A DNA stretch of 64,000 nt from Paragonimus westermani. Taxonomy: Eukaryota > Platyhelminthes > Trematoda > Plagiorchiida > Troglotrematidae. Both the position numbers and the translations under genes were made by a program. The notes beneath the pieces are model-generated. The model saw only the letters and a program-made list of their open reading frames with translations, made no database searches and had not been told where the DNA came from. The stretch covers positions 20,139 to 84,138 of the forward strand of contig QNGE01002683.1 of NCBI GenBank assembly GCA_008508345.1, given 5' to 3'. How positions within the stretch are numbered: the first letter of the stretch is position 1; every line of letters begins with the position of its first letter. Positions 24,301 to 39,300 of this stretch are shown one piece after another.

Positions 24301-27300
24301 TTGTGCGGATAACATTGTCCTGCATGATCTTTACGCCGAAATCACGCAGGCCATGCTGAATATATGAAAGATCAGGCTCGTTTGTATGGAGCGTGATTCT
24401 TATCATCGAAGTGCAGAGTACTGCTTCTGTGGTGGATGATCAAGCTGGAGATGCGAGTATTCCAACTCTCGGTGGAACACCTCAAAGGGGGGTACGTCCA
24501 AAAGCCCAGCTGGATAGTACCAACGGACAACACATGGCAGGTAAAATGGAATGGGTGACCAGACTGGGGACACGATCATTACAACGCTCACGGAATATCT
24601 CGGTGCGGTCGTAGAATTCCGTCAAAGCCCACAGCGGACAGAGTACGGACAACACAAGCTACCGGAAGAGCGATCGCCCAACGAGAGCGGATCAACGGAC
24701 GAGAAATGGCAGACGAACCCCTCCCTCCCCCCCGATACAAGGCGTCAGCCACACACAAACCGGGCCGAAATGCACACGACGTGTGAGCGGAAACCTGGGG
24801 TGTGCGGTGGACCGGAAGTCCGGTTTACGTACGCGAAACGTGCGCGTGGCATGGCAACCAGCGTGTTGTACAATAAATATTGTGCATTAATCAACGCCTT
24901 TTCGCTGCACTTCGAAACACAGACATTCCAACTCGATGTCCCTCCCTTCAGATAGTCAGCGTGAGAATTGGGCGGTGCTATCTTGCCGTTTTGGAATCTT
25001 GGTGATGAGATATCAGAAACATAACACGTACTTAGGTCGTCTACGATGTCCAAATGATGCCCGGTGGTTGACTAACTGAAGAATACATGCGGTTGCGTGT
25101 GTTCTGATTTGCTCTACAGTTCAGCAACGTGACCTGCTTGTGACGATGATAGTAACAGGCCTGCTGTGTTAGACCATCGCTGTCTGCGCCAATTAGGCAA
25201 TGCGGAACACTTCTGTTACGTGTATAATTGATCAACTAATCAGGTTGGCCAATCTGCGTTGGTAAGATTACGCACTGCACATGCCGCCGGAGAGGTCACC
25301 GAACCAGCTGCTATTTGCTGAGACCACCAAACGTTAGCTGAAGTCGTGTGGAGATCAAACAGTGTAGTGGTTGCGAAGTATGCCAACCTTGATTATTCCG
25401 TTGAGCAAAATGAGTAGGTGTCACCGGTCCGGTTGAGGTTCTCATAATCACCCAAATTGCCGATTAGAAAATCTACCTGAGATGGCAGCGTGCTATACTC
25501 AATGACGTCGATAGATTCAGAAAATCTCTAATCCTTTTGCTAAACAATGTTTACGCATTTCTATCTCCTTGAGATTTTTCTTGTGCGTTGAGGTAAACGT
25601 CGATTGGAGCTATAAAACCTGTTAGGTTCATGAGTGTTAAGCTAAACTGATTGACGAGTGTATTCCAGACAGACCTTCTAAAGGTATGACAGGCACATAC
25701 GGATACCTTCAATTTTGTTTCGTATATGGTTTGAGGTAATGACCAAATTAGGATCAAATTAATCGTATTAATGAAATTTGTTGCATTTATCCCGTATGTT
25801 TGAAGCATCTTTTAAATTGTGGTACTGTCAAATGTAGCCGACGATGAATCTTATTAGGATTCTCCATTGAGGGATATTTAATAATTCAACTAGGTGGATG
25901 GATCCAAAGGTTCGAAATGTCAACAGCTGAAAGCTCCACCATCTGTAACTCGTAGTCAATATACGTATGGGACCAAACAACTCAAAACGTTTACTTTATA
26001 AAATGTACACCTCGGTTAAACGATCAAAAATGGCCTAAAAAGCACACACGATTTGGAGAAAAGTTCACAACAGTAGTACAAATCTGCATTCTTTCCCATT
26101 CCTGTACAATGTATACGGAAGATGTATTATGTACAACTAAGCTGCGGATAATAGCGTCATGCAGATCTTGGATGAAATTGATTCGGCAACGTGTTCTAAC
26201 CTGTCTTCTGATTTCTATTAAAGTATTAGACTAGATGTAGACAACTTAGCTCAGACATAGACAGCGTGATCTGACAATTGGCTTCTTTCACTGTGCCGCA
26301 CTAACTAGACTGGTGTATTGGTTGACTCATCCGAAGCAGGCTAGAACTGGTTATTGAACAAGGGTGTGGTTGGTTGATGGTCTAGTGACAACCAAATTGA
26401 ACGCAACATGAAGCTCCTAAAGTCTGTTTGCTCACATGCTAATCGTTTGACACGTGTGCACACTAAGTTTGATGAAAATGGGTCACAGTAAAACAACAGT
26501 CTTAACCTGGGCAGAAATTGAATTCGTAATACTTGATGCAGAATAACTGCAGAATGTCACAAGATTGAAAGAGAGAGTAGAAAATTTACGAGACATGAAG
26601 GTCTATTTTGCGCGGACACGTCAGACAACCATAACCAACGGTGCTTAAAACTTTGGCTGTAGGAATAATTTTTGGACGCGATGTTCAATCCTCAAATGCT
26701 TGCCTTCAATAATGGTCATCCCGTGTTGAGTAACGCTTCGATGGGCCTTCGCAAAAGCATGCGAGATGGGACCAAACGAGAATTCATGAAAAATAAACCT
26801 GGTGGCAAGTTGGTTATTCACTCTTAGGGTGTCTACCCAACGAATAACCGCGGCCACTAGATTCATGAAGTCACCGTCTGTTGCGCGATAGTGTGGGACA
26901 TATACGTATCGATAGAGGAGATATGGGAAGTAGAATAGGGGTGAAACAAGTGGGAAACACCAATAGAAGAAATGCCTGCCACATAAAAAGGTCACCTAAG
27001 AGGAACCTTGTAAAAAGTTAGGTCTTCTGAACAGCTACACAGAGAGACCAAGAGGGTCAATGTGTGTCAAGAGCTTATATTGGTTGCCACAGTTGGGTTG
27101 CATACCCAGACCAGTTACATGGATTATGCAACGTCGTGCCCAGCTTCGCAACAAGGAACCACAGTCTACGCTCAGAAGGTTAGTAAAAGGAACCGCCTAC
27201 AACGATAGTTTACAAGCCCAAAACTGTACCAAAAACCAGAGGACGCTTATGAGCAAGAAGAGACATCTAACTAAAAGTGGTAATCACATTCAATACGTGA

Positions 27301-30300
27301 CGTTGGAGAGCGAGTATGACTTATCATATGCTTTCAATCAGGCGATGGACATCCGCGTTTTCTTACGAGATGAGGATAAAATCAGTGAGTCACAGTCAAG
27401 GGCTTTTAGCTTCAGATGTTGCGGTAGGCTTTCAATGGACCATAACAATGATCGATTTTGATACGTTCAGAATTAGGGTACGGAAAGTTCACCATTGGAA
27501 GATTAAGATGGTTGGAGGTGAGTTTCCAGTTAAATAAGCTGTTTCTTTTCGAGGATCGTCCATAAAAAAGTAAACGCCCTGATGAGGATCAGAAACAGGC
27601 TAGCTGACGTTCAAGAAACCTGATCACCTGCGAGTTAATTAGTACTAATACGATGAAAACCAGCGACAGACGATCGGGTGAATTGTTGAACGAATTACTC
27701 CCTACATCCCGTTAACGGTTGGTCTGTAGATTTGTTTATATCTAACTTTCAACAGTTGTAAGTTCCCCTAAGATGGAAAGAAAAGCGTCCGATAAACATC
27801 CAATTCTGACGGGCCAATATAAACTCTCGTAAAGTCGGGAAAACTGAACTGACGTCTACATGTTTCAGTGTGAGAATCTTAATCCAGGGGCAGGTTGTTT
27901 TCGATGACATTGTTCACAATGGGAGTGCATCACTGTAAAAGATGGCTGACTTAGCACAAAATTGTCACTGATATTTTTCTGTACAACACTACATGTAGGG
28001 TGACAGTGACTTTTTCGAACTGATGAAAAACTCCATGAGATATACTTAGAACCTTGGAATAAGGTAGTCATTCTTAAGACCGTGTAACAGAGGCTACCTA
28101 ACAAACGCGGCTACCTTAGAAGGATGTGTTTCCGGTACGATGCACCTAGGTACCGCAATTGCCAAACACGTATGTGACCACCACCCCCGGTTGCGATGCA
28201 TGTTTGCAGCTGTGGAAAGTCCAGAACCCAGAACTTATCCGGGCTTCCAAAAAGTTTGTTGAAAGAAGGTCAGGATAGATGGACGCACTTGTTAACAGCG
28301 GCTGTCTATGTGGAATAGTTCGTGCCATATAACTGTACAACAATTCGGACTAACTTACTTTAGTTCGCGTTATAAGCCAGAGAGATAGAGGACATCTGAT
28401 GTTTGAGCAAATTAACAACACGGATAAAACAGGCTACTTAGACGCGATAAAACTTAATGACGTAGCACCGCCTGACTATTCATCCTTCGTCCTCACGACA
28501 ACGACCAAGAAATTATTGTGTTCAAAGCACTCTGGATTTGAAAATCGAGAGAGGCAAATAAGTGGCTAACCAAATCGCTGATGAAAAACCACGCCAGCCG
28601 AAAGACACAGATGACAGAGTAAACGACATGCTTTTGCACACTCGGCGGCCCATGGGTACTCCAGGTAGAAGTCACGCCGGCAATATATTCACTCATGTGC
28701 TGTTCACGATAATACTTATCATCACGAAAGGGATGATTAAAACGATGTTGCCGCTTCTGGTTTCCTCAAAACACTGTTTAATGGCTGAATGTTTTTCACT
28801 AATTCGGTCCCTAGTTCAACAGATAAAAAGTGAATTCTATCGAGTTCAGTATGTTGATTCAAAAATGTCATGAGTCTAGTTAACATGTATGAAATCGGAA
28901 AGCGGGGAAGCAAGTGCATTGAACAAAGAAGTGAGATCATCCTGAGCAACTGTTCTGAGATGGCCGAAATGGTGTGAAGCTAGAGAGGAACGTAAACTGA
29001 CAGTTGGCAACAGAGGCCACATCACGCAACTCAAGGATGCCAACTTGAGCTGGCGTTTAAATCGCTCCACAGTATTGACTACTTAATTTGGTTTGCTCAA
29101 ACATTCTTTAGCAGTCTCACAGAACGGGCGATCTTATATCTGAACTCGGCGCCCTTGAGTATATGGCAGCAAAGGAAACCAAAACGCTATACTGATTCTT
29201 GACATTGTGGGGACCGTGAAGTAATCATCAGCGCAGGTGGACTTATTCCGTAGAACTACACGAGAGTCAGTCACTGATCATTTTGGAGGTTGGTCCGTCT
29301 GGTTTGACCGGGTACAATAATCGGGAGATGAAGTCCAGCTATGTAGAGCTGTGATGGGCGTATAGGCCAGAATTATGAGCAAAAGAATAACTTGAACTTA
29401 GTAGAGATCAGTTAGTTGTTCGACAGCAAGAAATGGATGCTCGTATGTAACGGTAATTCTCGACTAAAACGTGAATGACGCAGTCCCTCATCAACTCTCA
29501 GCCGATAAACAGATGTCAAATGTTCTTGCGTATAACTTATCCAGTACTGCATATGATTACATTTATTTTCAATCTAATTAGTTGGGTGTACGGAGTGGAG
29601 ATCAAGATCGGAGGGTGACTTCAGTTTCCCAAGAAGAAATCTAAAAACTGATGAGTAGTCGGGGATTTGGTTTACTTTCAAGTTGACCATCACTCACATT
29701 TGATCGCAGCGTTCGCATTCAGACAGAATTTTCAGCCAGCTTCTTTAGAAAAGAAGCACCAGACTCCAGTTTCGCTCTCATTAGAGCTCGTCAATAGTGC
29801 ATATCCTTGTCACGGCCCGGATAGGAACTCCGAACATTCCATCATCAGGCAACCGTGTTGATCACTGCGCCATCGACCTGGCATTAGGCATGACGGAATT
29901 ATCAAATCTGAACGTTCAACCACTCTCGCTTGTGAGCAATGATCAGGTTGCCCGATCGTCTCGAGAGGAGACAGTAACTGTCCTGTTAACTCCAATCGAT
30001 ACCCCTGCGATTAGGACTTCCGATACAGGTCGAGATCACTGAACTCATTAAAACTGCAAGACGGTATTTTAGATTACTAACCAAATCCCCGACTACTCAT
30101 CGATTGGAGTTAACAGGACAGTTACTGTGCCTCCTCTTGAGACGATCGGGCAACCTGATCGTTGCTCACAAGCGAGAGTGGTTGAGCGTTCAGATTTGAT
30201 AATTCGGTCGTACCTAATGTGAGGTTAATGGCGAAGTGGTTAACACGGTTGCCTCATGATTGGAATGGCCGGAGTTCAAATCCCGGCCGTGGCGAGGATA

Positions 30301-33300
30301 TGCACTACTGACGAGCACTAATGAGAGCAAAACTCGAGTCTATCGCTCCTTTTCGAAAGAGGCTGGCTGGAAAGTCTGTCTGAATGCGGAAGCTGCAATC
30401 AAATGTGAGCGATGGTCAAATTTACGACCTGAAAACCTTCGTTTCTGTGAAGACTGCAAAGTCAGCCGAAAATATGTCATAGATTCGGCTGTACCTCACC
30501 ACAACTTCGAACTGTGCATGCAATGTCCTGAAAGTTTGGCAACTTCTCTCATGCGGTCTACTTTTCCAAGGCGTGATTATCAGTGAGTGAAGAAATTGCA
30601 AATTGTGAGGCAGAGTGATTTTACAGTTTTCCATTAAACTCAGAGACACAGCAAACCAACGATGACTCCACAGTTCGATGGATGCGAACCCTTAGGAAGT
30701 TTGACCACTCAGAACGCGACTATTCTTAAGGAGTTCAACTTAGGATATCCAGTGATTGGAAAGAATGGGTCAGGAACACTCCAGGTAGTTACGTCGATGA
30801 AACAACAGGTATGGGTAGATGAATGAGTCGGAAGGCGATGTACTCAACTTTATGTGCAAATTCGTCGCTCAGCTGGGAGACTTGACAAAATGGAGTGTTA
30901 CGTGTTCCTCACTGCTGGCGCAAATTTAGTACAAGCAACTAGTGTGTCGAAAATTCATCCTGGGCAAATTATTGAAAAATATCTAATTATCTGACCTCGC
31001 TGGAGCCGAATATTGATCTTCAGAAAAAGGCGTTGAATTAGATATAGTAAGTTCACAATTTCTAAGCTTATGCGATGTGTGCTTTTTATGTATTACTTAG
31101 TTTTCAAGTACACAACACAAAAAAACGTTTGTGAACCAACTACCGAACGGGCCGAGAGATTTAAGGCACACATGCTCACGAATGTCCGTCCACTGAGAGA
31201 CTCGTACTGCTGTGTTCGCCATGACCTTCAGGATAAAATAGATACGAGATCATTGTTGAATGGAGTAGTCTTTGGCGCAACAGGTATTAGGATGGTGCAA
31301 GAATTGCAATCGATCGCGGTGCCTCAATGGACTACGTGTTATTGTAGGGCCTCTGTGTGACCAGATCACGTCTGTCGTGCTTGGGTGAAAGCCGGTGATC
31401 AAGTTGGACGTCCTGATGTCAGCAGTATGCTGGAATACATCGTAATCAGGCTGTTAGACTGGAATTTTTCGCCTGAATCACAGTGAGTTGGGTGCCCAAT
31501 GGACCTTCCCCAGGATCATACAACACAACTGTGCAGCGACCCTTTGCAATTCAGATGTACTCTACGTAACGAGTGAGTGAAACACAAATACCGAACTAAG
31601 CCACCATGCATAGTTGAACCCGCTAATCAGATATTCACACGTTCACAAGCGCACGTACCCAATCTCCCAACCTGGTCGACAGACTGTTCGCATTCTTGGC
31701 GCCACCCCCTGTGGGTACCCAATACCTAGACGGACGTCTGAGTGAAGCATGTTAGAACTCACTTTCAAATGCCACTTTGTGCCCATGTCTGTCCTCCATG
31801 CGTGTACCATATGGTGTTGATCATTACAAAGGTCAATATCATAGTTTGTGGTGACTTCGAAACGTTTGAATCCAACGTCAAACTCGATGGTTATTCCACC
31901 ATTGTTATTGACCTTGACGATAATGTAGTTGGTATCGCCAGAACCACGCATCTCCATGAGGATACCTCGTTTTGATTTGGTTTTAAATCCGACTTGAATA
32001 TATTCTTCTACAGTCCCCAATCTGTCCTGTGTACGGTCTAACAGAATTTTCATCATCGGGCCATTGTTAAAAGTACCACCGACCTCTAAATACAAAAAAG
32101 TTTAAACATAATCAACTTCAAAATCAATCAGCACTACAGTTAACAATAAATATGAATATATTTTGTTCCCCTATTTTCCTTTGCCTGACTCTAAGGGTGC
32201 ACGAAATAACGTTGACCTTCAAAGAGTGGAACGGTCGCCGAACGAACCGGCACGACAATCCCCGACCACGTTAAATTCCACCATCAAGTCCCCAATTAGC
32301 TGGATTAAAGGCTACCTCCGCCACGCCCAACTGGCACACACCACTGTGTGTGTGCACTAGTCTGTCCACACGCGCTTACGCCTGGTTGTGCTCCTGGGTC
32401 GTGTGACTGATTGAGTGGCTACGCGTCGCAACTCGATGTGTCCCGGCGATCGCAAACGATTGGTTTAGCTGCATCGCACAAAAAGAATTCACTCAGTATC
32501 TCATCCTTTACATGTCTACGGATGCAGTAAGACCTACCGAAATAGCAGCTCGCTACCACGTGTTTCAGGTGTTTAAAACTAGTCGTTCACTCAGCTGACA
32601 ATAGGATTACTTAACGGTTAGTCGTCTATGCTCTACACTTCCTTTGCTGTAATCCAAGTGAATGTATCTGAGTACATGAAAACCGGTTGCACAACACTGT
32701 AGAGAAAATGGTCCAACCAAAAGAGGTGGTAAAAGTTTAAGAAGAAGCAAACTATTCCCACAACTGTTTGCCTAATGGAAAACAGCGTCTGAAACAAAAT
32801 CAAACAGCATGAACAGCTGATAGGATTGCAACGATTAGTAGTAACCATCTTTGCACGGAACGGTTCACAGAACAGAGAATGTTAACCAAAATTTAAATGA
32901 AGTCACGTCGTAAGTAGCAGATATTGCACCATACAACTCGGTTGAGTATTTGTACGTTCGGACACTGAACTCAGTCAGTCACTGATATTCCCCATTAACT
33001 TACCACTTCACTCGAAGGTGACCTCATTTAGACATGATTCACCGTGATTGTCATTGTGGACAAATTATAAGTTGCACGTTTTGACGTACATGACCATTGA
33101 AACAGTCAACGTGTTACTCACAATATGTCTTTCATTCGTATTATGGAAGTGGAGCGAAGAAGCTGCGTATATAAGCTGAAAACAAGGCTGACTTCAGTGC
33201 CTCTCAGAGCATCCCCTTAAATGCTAATTGTAGGTGAGAGGGGACACTTCAAAGCCTTACCTCATTTGGGTAACAATTATCTGGTGAGGTCAGGCAGGAA

Positions 33301-36300
33301 CAAAACAGTTGGGTTAATAATACAGTGAAACGTCGTATATTTATATCTTACTCTTTCACACTTAAAAGTACAAACAGGCCCTCTGAAGTATACTGAATAG
33401 CGCGGATATATGAAACATTAAAAAGAAGTGCACACAATAATTAGGACAGTCAACATTCCATGGAACTTTCGCCACAAAAACCAGAAGTATACGATATTAT
33501 GAAGTATATTTTGTGTTGCGCTTGTCTTTACTATAAATCAATTTCACGATCATTAGCGAAGATTGCAAAGCGATTCTTACAGTACTTAATTTAAACATGA
33601 TATATGGTATCCGGGTTTGCGTTCATTTACCGTTGGTATACAAGTTTCTGGTTCTATGGTCTTGACAGTTCACCATAAAATAAGGACTTCCAAGCAATTT
33701 CCATGCAACCATGACACAGTTATTACTGTCCTCAAGGATAGCGTCCAGTTAACAGAAATTAGTAACTATCTTACGGTTACTTTGAATAGGGGATAATTCA
33801 TTCACTCATAAACGATGAATGTGCAGCTGTAACTAAAAAATTAACTGTCTATTGTGGGAGTACAATAACATCGCCCACGAATAGATCGAGCTTACACAAT
33901 GTTTCCCAGCGGCATCGCTCATGACAGGAGTGACCATTCCATTCAGCCTCTTCACTCTTACTTTCAGTCCAGCTAGCAAGCCTTGAGGAATCGCAACTAT
34001 CCGAAATTCCAAAAACATGACGAACTTGTCAACCATTTCGGTAACCTTTGACATACTGATGAAGACAATTTGGTGGCAAGTACCAAACACAGTAGTGGTG
34101 CATACTGTGTGACCTACAATCGGTTAGGATCAAAGATCGAACAAGGAGCATAAAAATGAACTAAATAGGCTAATTAATGTGCAAAAAGTAGATCATGTTA
34201 AATAAGAGCTCCGACGAAACAAGCAATAATGATGAGACAAAAATACGAAGGTCATGAGTTCAACAAGGTTTCTCGAGAAATGTGCATCAGAAATATGGCA
34301 ATAGTCATCGGTAACTGAACGAACAAATTGAATGTCACATAGAGCTCACCTCTGCCGCAAATAAAACCTCGATATGAAGTCAGTCCACATTCGCATGTAT
34401 AGTGTGAATAATGTTCGACGCATTCACCACGATTGAGACACCGATTAACCTCGCATTTTGGTACACATCCAGCACTCAAACCGTAAGTGAATACACCACG
34501 TTCGACCAATCCACGCATATCTTGAACCACGCCATTGATTAACAGATTCGATAGACAACCGACGAATCCATCGGTGAAAGACTTTACAAAGAAGACGTTA
34601 AATAACGGAATAGTGTGTACGTATGAGTGCATGTACGCTCAATAAAACTGAAAACTCTACATCGTTTGGTTAATGTAAAATTACGGCTAGCTATGAAAAT
34701 TTTGACTTTAACGTGAAACCATAAACGAGAGGTTTATAACCGATTTTTGTCTAGAACTAACGTTACTTCGGAATGTTGACAAAAGTTTAGTAGGAACACA
34801 ATAATGATAATAGACATTACGAAATTCAAATCTTGTAGCACAGCTTAAAGTGTGGTATACTATGATAAGGTAAACTGGTTAATTTAATTTCATCCACTTA
34901 CAGGCCATGTACTTTCACTTGCTACACGTTAGTGTTCCACCCAATTGTCGAAGTTAGTGTCAAAAGACTTAGTTATCGGGTTTCTACTGATGTAAAACAG
35001 TGAGCGTATTGCACTTGGTATCAAAAGCTAGCCAGCATAAATTACTAACTCAGAATCAGACAACATCCCAGTTCAGTCAGAAGTTGCAGTTCTATCATGT
35101 AGTATCATGCGCTTTTGAGATGATTCATAGATCATGCACGTGATGTGCGTCATAGCTGACTGAACGCATGAGCTGGGACGACAGTATGATGTGACCGCGA
35201 TAGGGTGAGCCGAGATCGGCTGACATTAAACAATGGCACTGTAACTGGTCAAAAGCAACCGCTAAGTAGCCACTTGACAATGAGAACGGGAAGCGAAGTA
35301 TTGTATGAAATAATTCTCGTCTCTTATTCTGCCCTTTACTTTTAAACTGAAGTTTATTCACGTGGACGTACAGAAATTAAGCACCAGTACTAAACTATCA
35401 TGTTATTAAACCTTAACAATAGCCAACTCCACGAAGCTGATCTCAAAGTGTCCCTTGTATGCACGCGGTTCCAAGATGAACCCCCCCTTCGTTTTCAACT
35501 TAGATAAAAATATCAAATTGGGAAGTAGTCATCCGGATGTCATGCTTTACCAGAGTTATCACGCAGCTCAGTAGTTATAGTTGTAAGATTCAAGTTAAGC
35601 ACCAACAATATCTGTATCCATTGTTCAAATCGGTGTCACATATTAACCAAGGCGTTGTTGAAATAACTATACTGAATCGTCTTACTCTCACTTGCAGCTC
35701 GGTTGTTTGTTTGCAAACGTGTAGGCACCTTGTTGTTGAATGTTTAAATATAGGCGTATTATTTTTCAGTAGTTAGGTCCCTTCCCGTCCCCTTCTCGTT
35801 TCTTTCTCTCTTCCTATATAGGGTTTGCTTTTTCTTCACGGTTGTGTGGCAGTTAGGCATTAGTGTGAACCATTGATGTATTACTGTTTATGATGAGGAT
35901 GACGACTGAATCACCTTAAAATCCGAACTCGTGTTTCATGAGTGAAGTCAAGCAATTTTGTTGGCCATAGTTTCAATCTAGATTGTGTGAGTAAATGTTC
36001 CGTCTTCATAATCGGAGAACCGAATAATCCTTAGGAAATTGTCGAAACAACGAAACAAAAGTGAGTAGCTTTACATGTTAAAATTGTGGAAACAGTTTGT
36101 ATGCATACTTACCGTAAAATAATTACCACAGCCTCAGAGTACAGTGGATTTACCATTTACAATTTGTACCAATGTTCAACCGATAGGCTTCAGGGTTAAG
36201 TGAACTTGAAAAGGTTCATAAAACCACTGGGATAGACTTAACAGAAAGGGAATATTTTTGATGTGTATAAATAAGAATTCATTTAGGTTGATCATAACCC

Positions 36301-39300
36301 ACAGTTGTTTGGTCATGCCTTTGAACATGAAAGGTTAAAAAACATTCAGGCATCTTTCTGAAAAAGAAAACCTTGGTTGTGCGTTCTGATTTGGAAACAA
36401 CTAACGGTGTGCATACAATAAATATTATGCGACTGATAGCAGGTTAGATTATCGCCCGTAAAGAGAACCTTGGAACTGGATGGTTTTATATGAACCACCG
36501 GTAGAAAAAACGCGAAAAACGAAACAAAAATCCACGACAGGGTGTTCAGTTTCACTCGTGAGATCCTGACCATTTTGATGAACAGTCGATCATTTCAGAT
36601 AATCACCGGGAGATGAACCCCAAAGAACTCCACGTTACTCTCTTTTAGTAACAAAAGCTGGCTGAACGCACGAAAACAGAGGCGTTCACTAGGAGTCACG
36701 TGTTAGTATACTTGTAACTATGAGCAGCTTGTTAAATGGTGCACAACCAATTTTATTCTGAACAGAAAAGAATTCATCTTAAAAAATTACTGATAACAAG
36801 ATATCAAACCTAACAAAACTCTCATCTGGCCATATTCTACAGCACAATGTACAGTTCCACGGTTCACAGGCAGTACGTTTTGAGATTATTCTGAGGATAC
36901 GCACGTACGTCCTACTTAGTAGACTAGCCAACAGCTTGCCAGCTGCAGAGCAAACGACCTATGGGTTGTGAAGAGTCCATACTTATTTTTGAAAACCTGA
37001 ATAACAAATTCAAATCGACTAGACAGAGCAAACCAGTACTGGTTAATTCCAGATGCATATTACGGTCTCAGCCTACAACGACCACCTGATGGAACCCATA
37101 TCATCAACCCCTTTACAGATAATCAGCAAAAGGTCAAACATTAGATTACTGACAAGGTGGGTAATACACCTTCATGAGCTGTAAATTATTTTCAGGAATG
37201 TTAACGTGCACAATGATACCGCCATAACCAAAACTCATTGATATCAGTCAATTCGTCGCGAAATACATTCTGGTGACACTGAGGAATATACACTGTCGGC
37301 ATGAGATCTTCAAGTGGTCTTGTTGAAAAGCACGAGAGGGCGATGCTTGAATTATTTCTTAAAATCAGAAATTAAGATACTTTTTTAAAAATCAACGGAT
37401 GTGGTAAGATGAGAGCGGATCGTGAGAGATATGTCTCAAAAATTGGGCTGAGTTAACATGGGACTAGACAGTACGACGATTCTGGTGATCAACACGATAT
37501 GTTTTATACAAGGTGGGATAGATGGACAAAGGAGTCCATATGTGAGAGTTCTCATCTGTCAGCGTAGTCGTGTAACTAGATAACAGAGCGCTTACAAGTA
37601 TCCTTGAATATGTGGATTCTTTCGCTAGTCTGAGTCGATTTTTTCCATTTCGATCTCACCTAAATCATCACTTCCGCTACATTACTCAGTAGTAGTATAA
37701 TTTAAAAGCTCAAAAGAAGCGCATGTGATTTCTAATGTTAACGACTTGAGGAGAGTCAGATTAAAATTGGAATGCGGTGGTTTCTAGCACAGTCCTTTCG
37801 GACCATACGTGCAAATCGCACATAAGTGTGCAAAAAAATCCCCAGGTTAAGTTGGGGTAAGTTGGCTGGTTAGGATATTGTGTAGAAACCGCGCATGGCC
37901 GCGCACTGCATTATGCGAACGTTTACGTACGTGCAATTGTCCGTTTATCGGCAGCGTTTTGCAGTTAGGCATTTTACATTAACTTATGCCCTGATCACTC
38001 TACATAGCTGGACGTTCAGTATGAATTGAAAGGTTGTGTTTGTTCACCGTGAGTGGATAACATGAATAACAAATATTCCGGCAGTATATGTCAGCAGCAC
38101 AGACTAATGAAAAAGCGATCAACTCAGACAAACTCATTCCTCCAGTTCGACCAGGTAGTGACTCCTATGTGAATTAAATCCACATACTGTCGTACTGTGC
38201 GAACTTACACTGGACCGTTGAGTAACTTCACACGTAGTCTTTCACCTAAGATCCTCGAGCGTAAGCATTATCTAACACTTGACACATTAAAACCGATAGT
38301 GTCGGTTTCGTCTTTGACTACTAAAACCTCTAACTCGCTTACACTGTGGTGACGGGTGAAATTCTGACATGCTGAATGACGACTGTTCTGCAAAAGACAT
38401 TTAGTTGATTGGTACCGAAAAGTAAGCAAGAAGGGCAAAAACTTGTTTCATTCAATCTGGATGAGTAAGTATCAAACCCGCATAAGCTTTCCGAGCCCTC
38501 GAAATTATGCTAACTTTTCCAGCCCATCCAACTGACCAAGCCAGTAATCTTAACCGAATAGTCTGTCCTCTGAATATATGATGAAATCCAGAGGACAAAT
38601 TGACACACGTGAGTGACCGAGTTCAAATTTGATATCGCTGAGATCCTAACACAACCCAGTAGTCCAGCAGGTGGAACAGAGGCTACTTGAGAGCATACCG
38701 TTTCTATCGCTGATGTGATTCTGGTCGAAGCCAATAGTGTTTACAGGTGGGTTTCATTCAGATTGTCAGGTGTGCCACACTTCATCACTTTAGGTCGCCT
38801 GTAGGCTGCAATCTATCAGTACTGCCTAAATGACAATCTTGACATTTCCCGACACGGAACTATCGGACACATACGTTTGTTACGCAACAATACAGTGCTC
38901 TACATGGTTGTTTCGTACTTCGCACAACAGTGTAGGTTTGTGCATTAGTGGTGAGTTAACTTTGGAACATGTGCACAAAGATCTCCATTCCCTCACAGTT
39001 TCCGTTAAATAACACACGTAAAACAAATGGGGACTATTGTCGTACCCAATAAGTGAGCATTGTCTTTCTGCTGAACGCTGCACAGCCATTTAGACATACA
39101 AATAACGTGCAGACTTAGTTTGTCTTAGACCTGACAGAATTTCCGGTTTTTTTATGACAGACGGACGGACTGTATGATTAAGATGAATTTAATACATTTT
39201 CTAATGTACTAGAATTCCAATCGGATGCCAGTCGTGATAAACGTCTAGTTAGATAGAATACCCAGGAACCTTCCAATGTTATATTCACATAGACAAAGTT

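Larger units (their letters stand above)
20238..31762. other. Gene 1 intron J-K (about 11.5 kb)
   Basis: Holds the LINE fragment at 24.2 kb, the GC-rich segment after it and the inverted SINE pair at 29.6-30.4 kb. In 20.3-24.1 kb, 25-29.6 kb and 30.4-31.7 kb I see nothing recognisable on either strand. Confidence 0.7.

Noticed and set aside
24551..24955. Plus-strand ORF of 134 codons in the GC-rich segment, considered as a gag-like protein
   Set aside because: No zinc knuckle or other motif; composition alone can keep a frame open in GC-rich DNA.
27060..27537. Two overlapping plus-strand ORFs (133 and 73 codons)
   Set aside because: No recognisable motif, no splice context, frames overlap without consistent extension.
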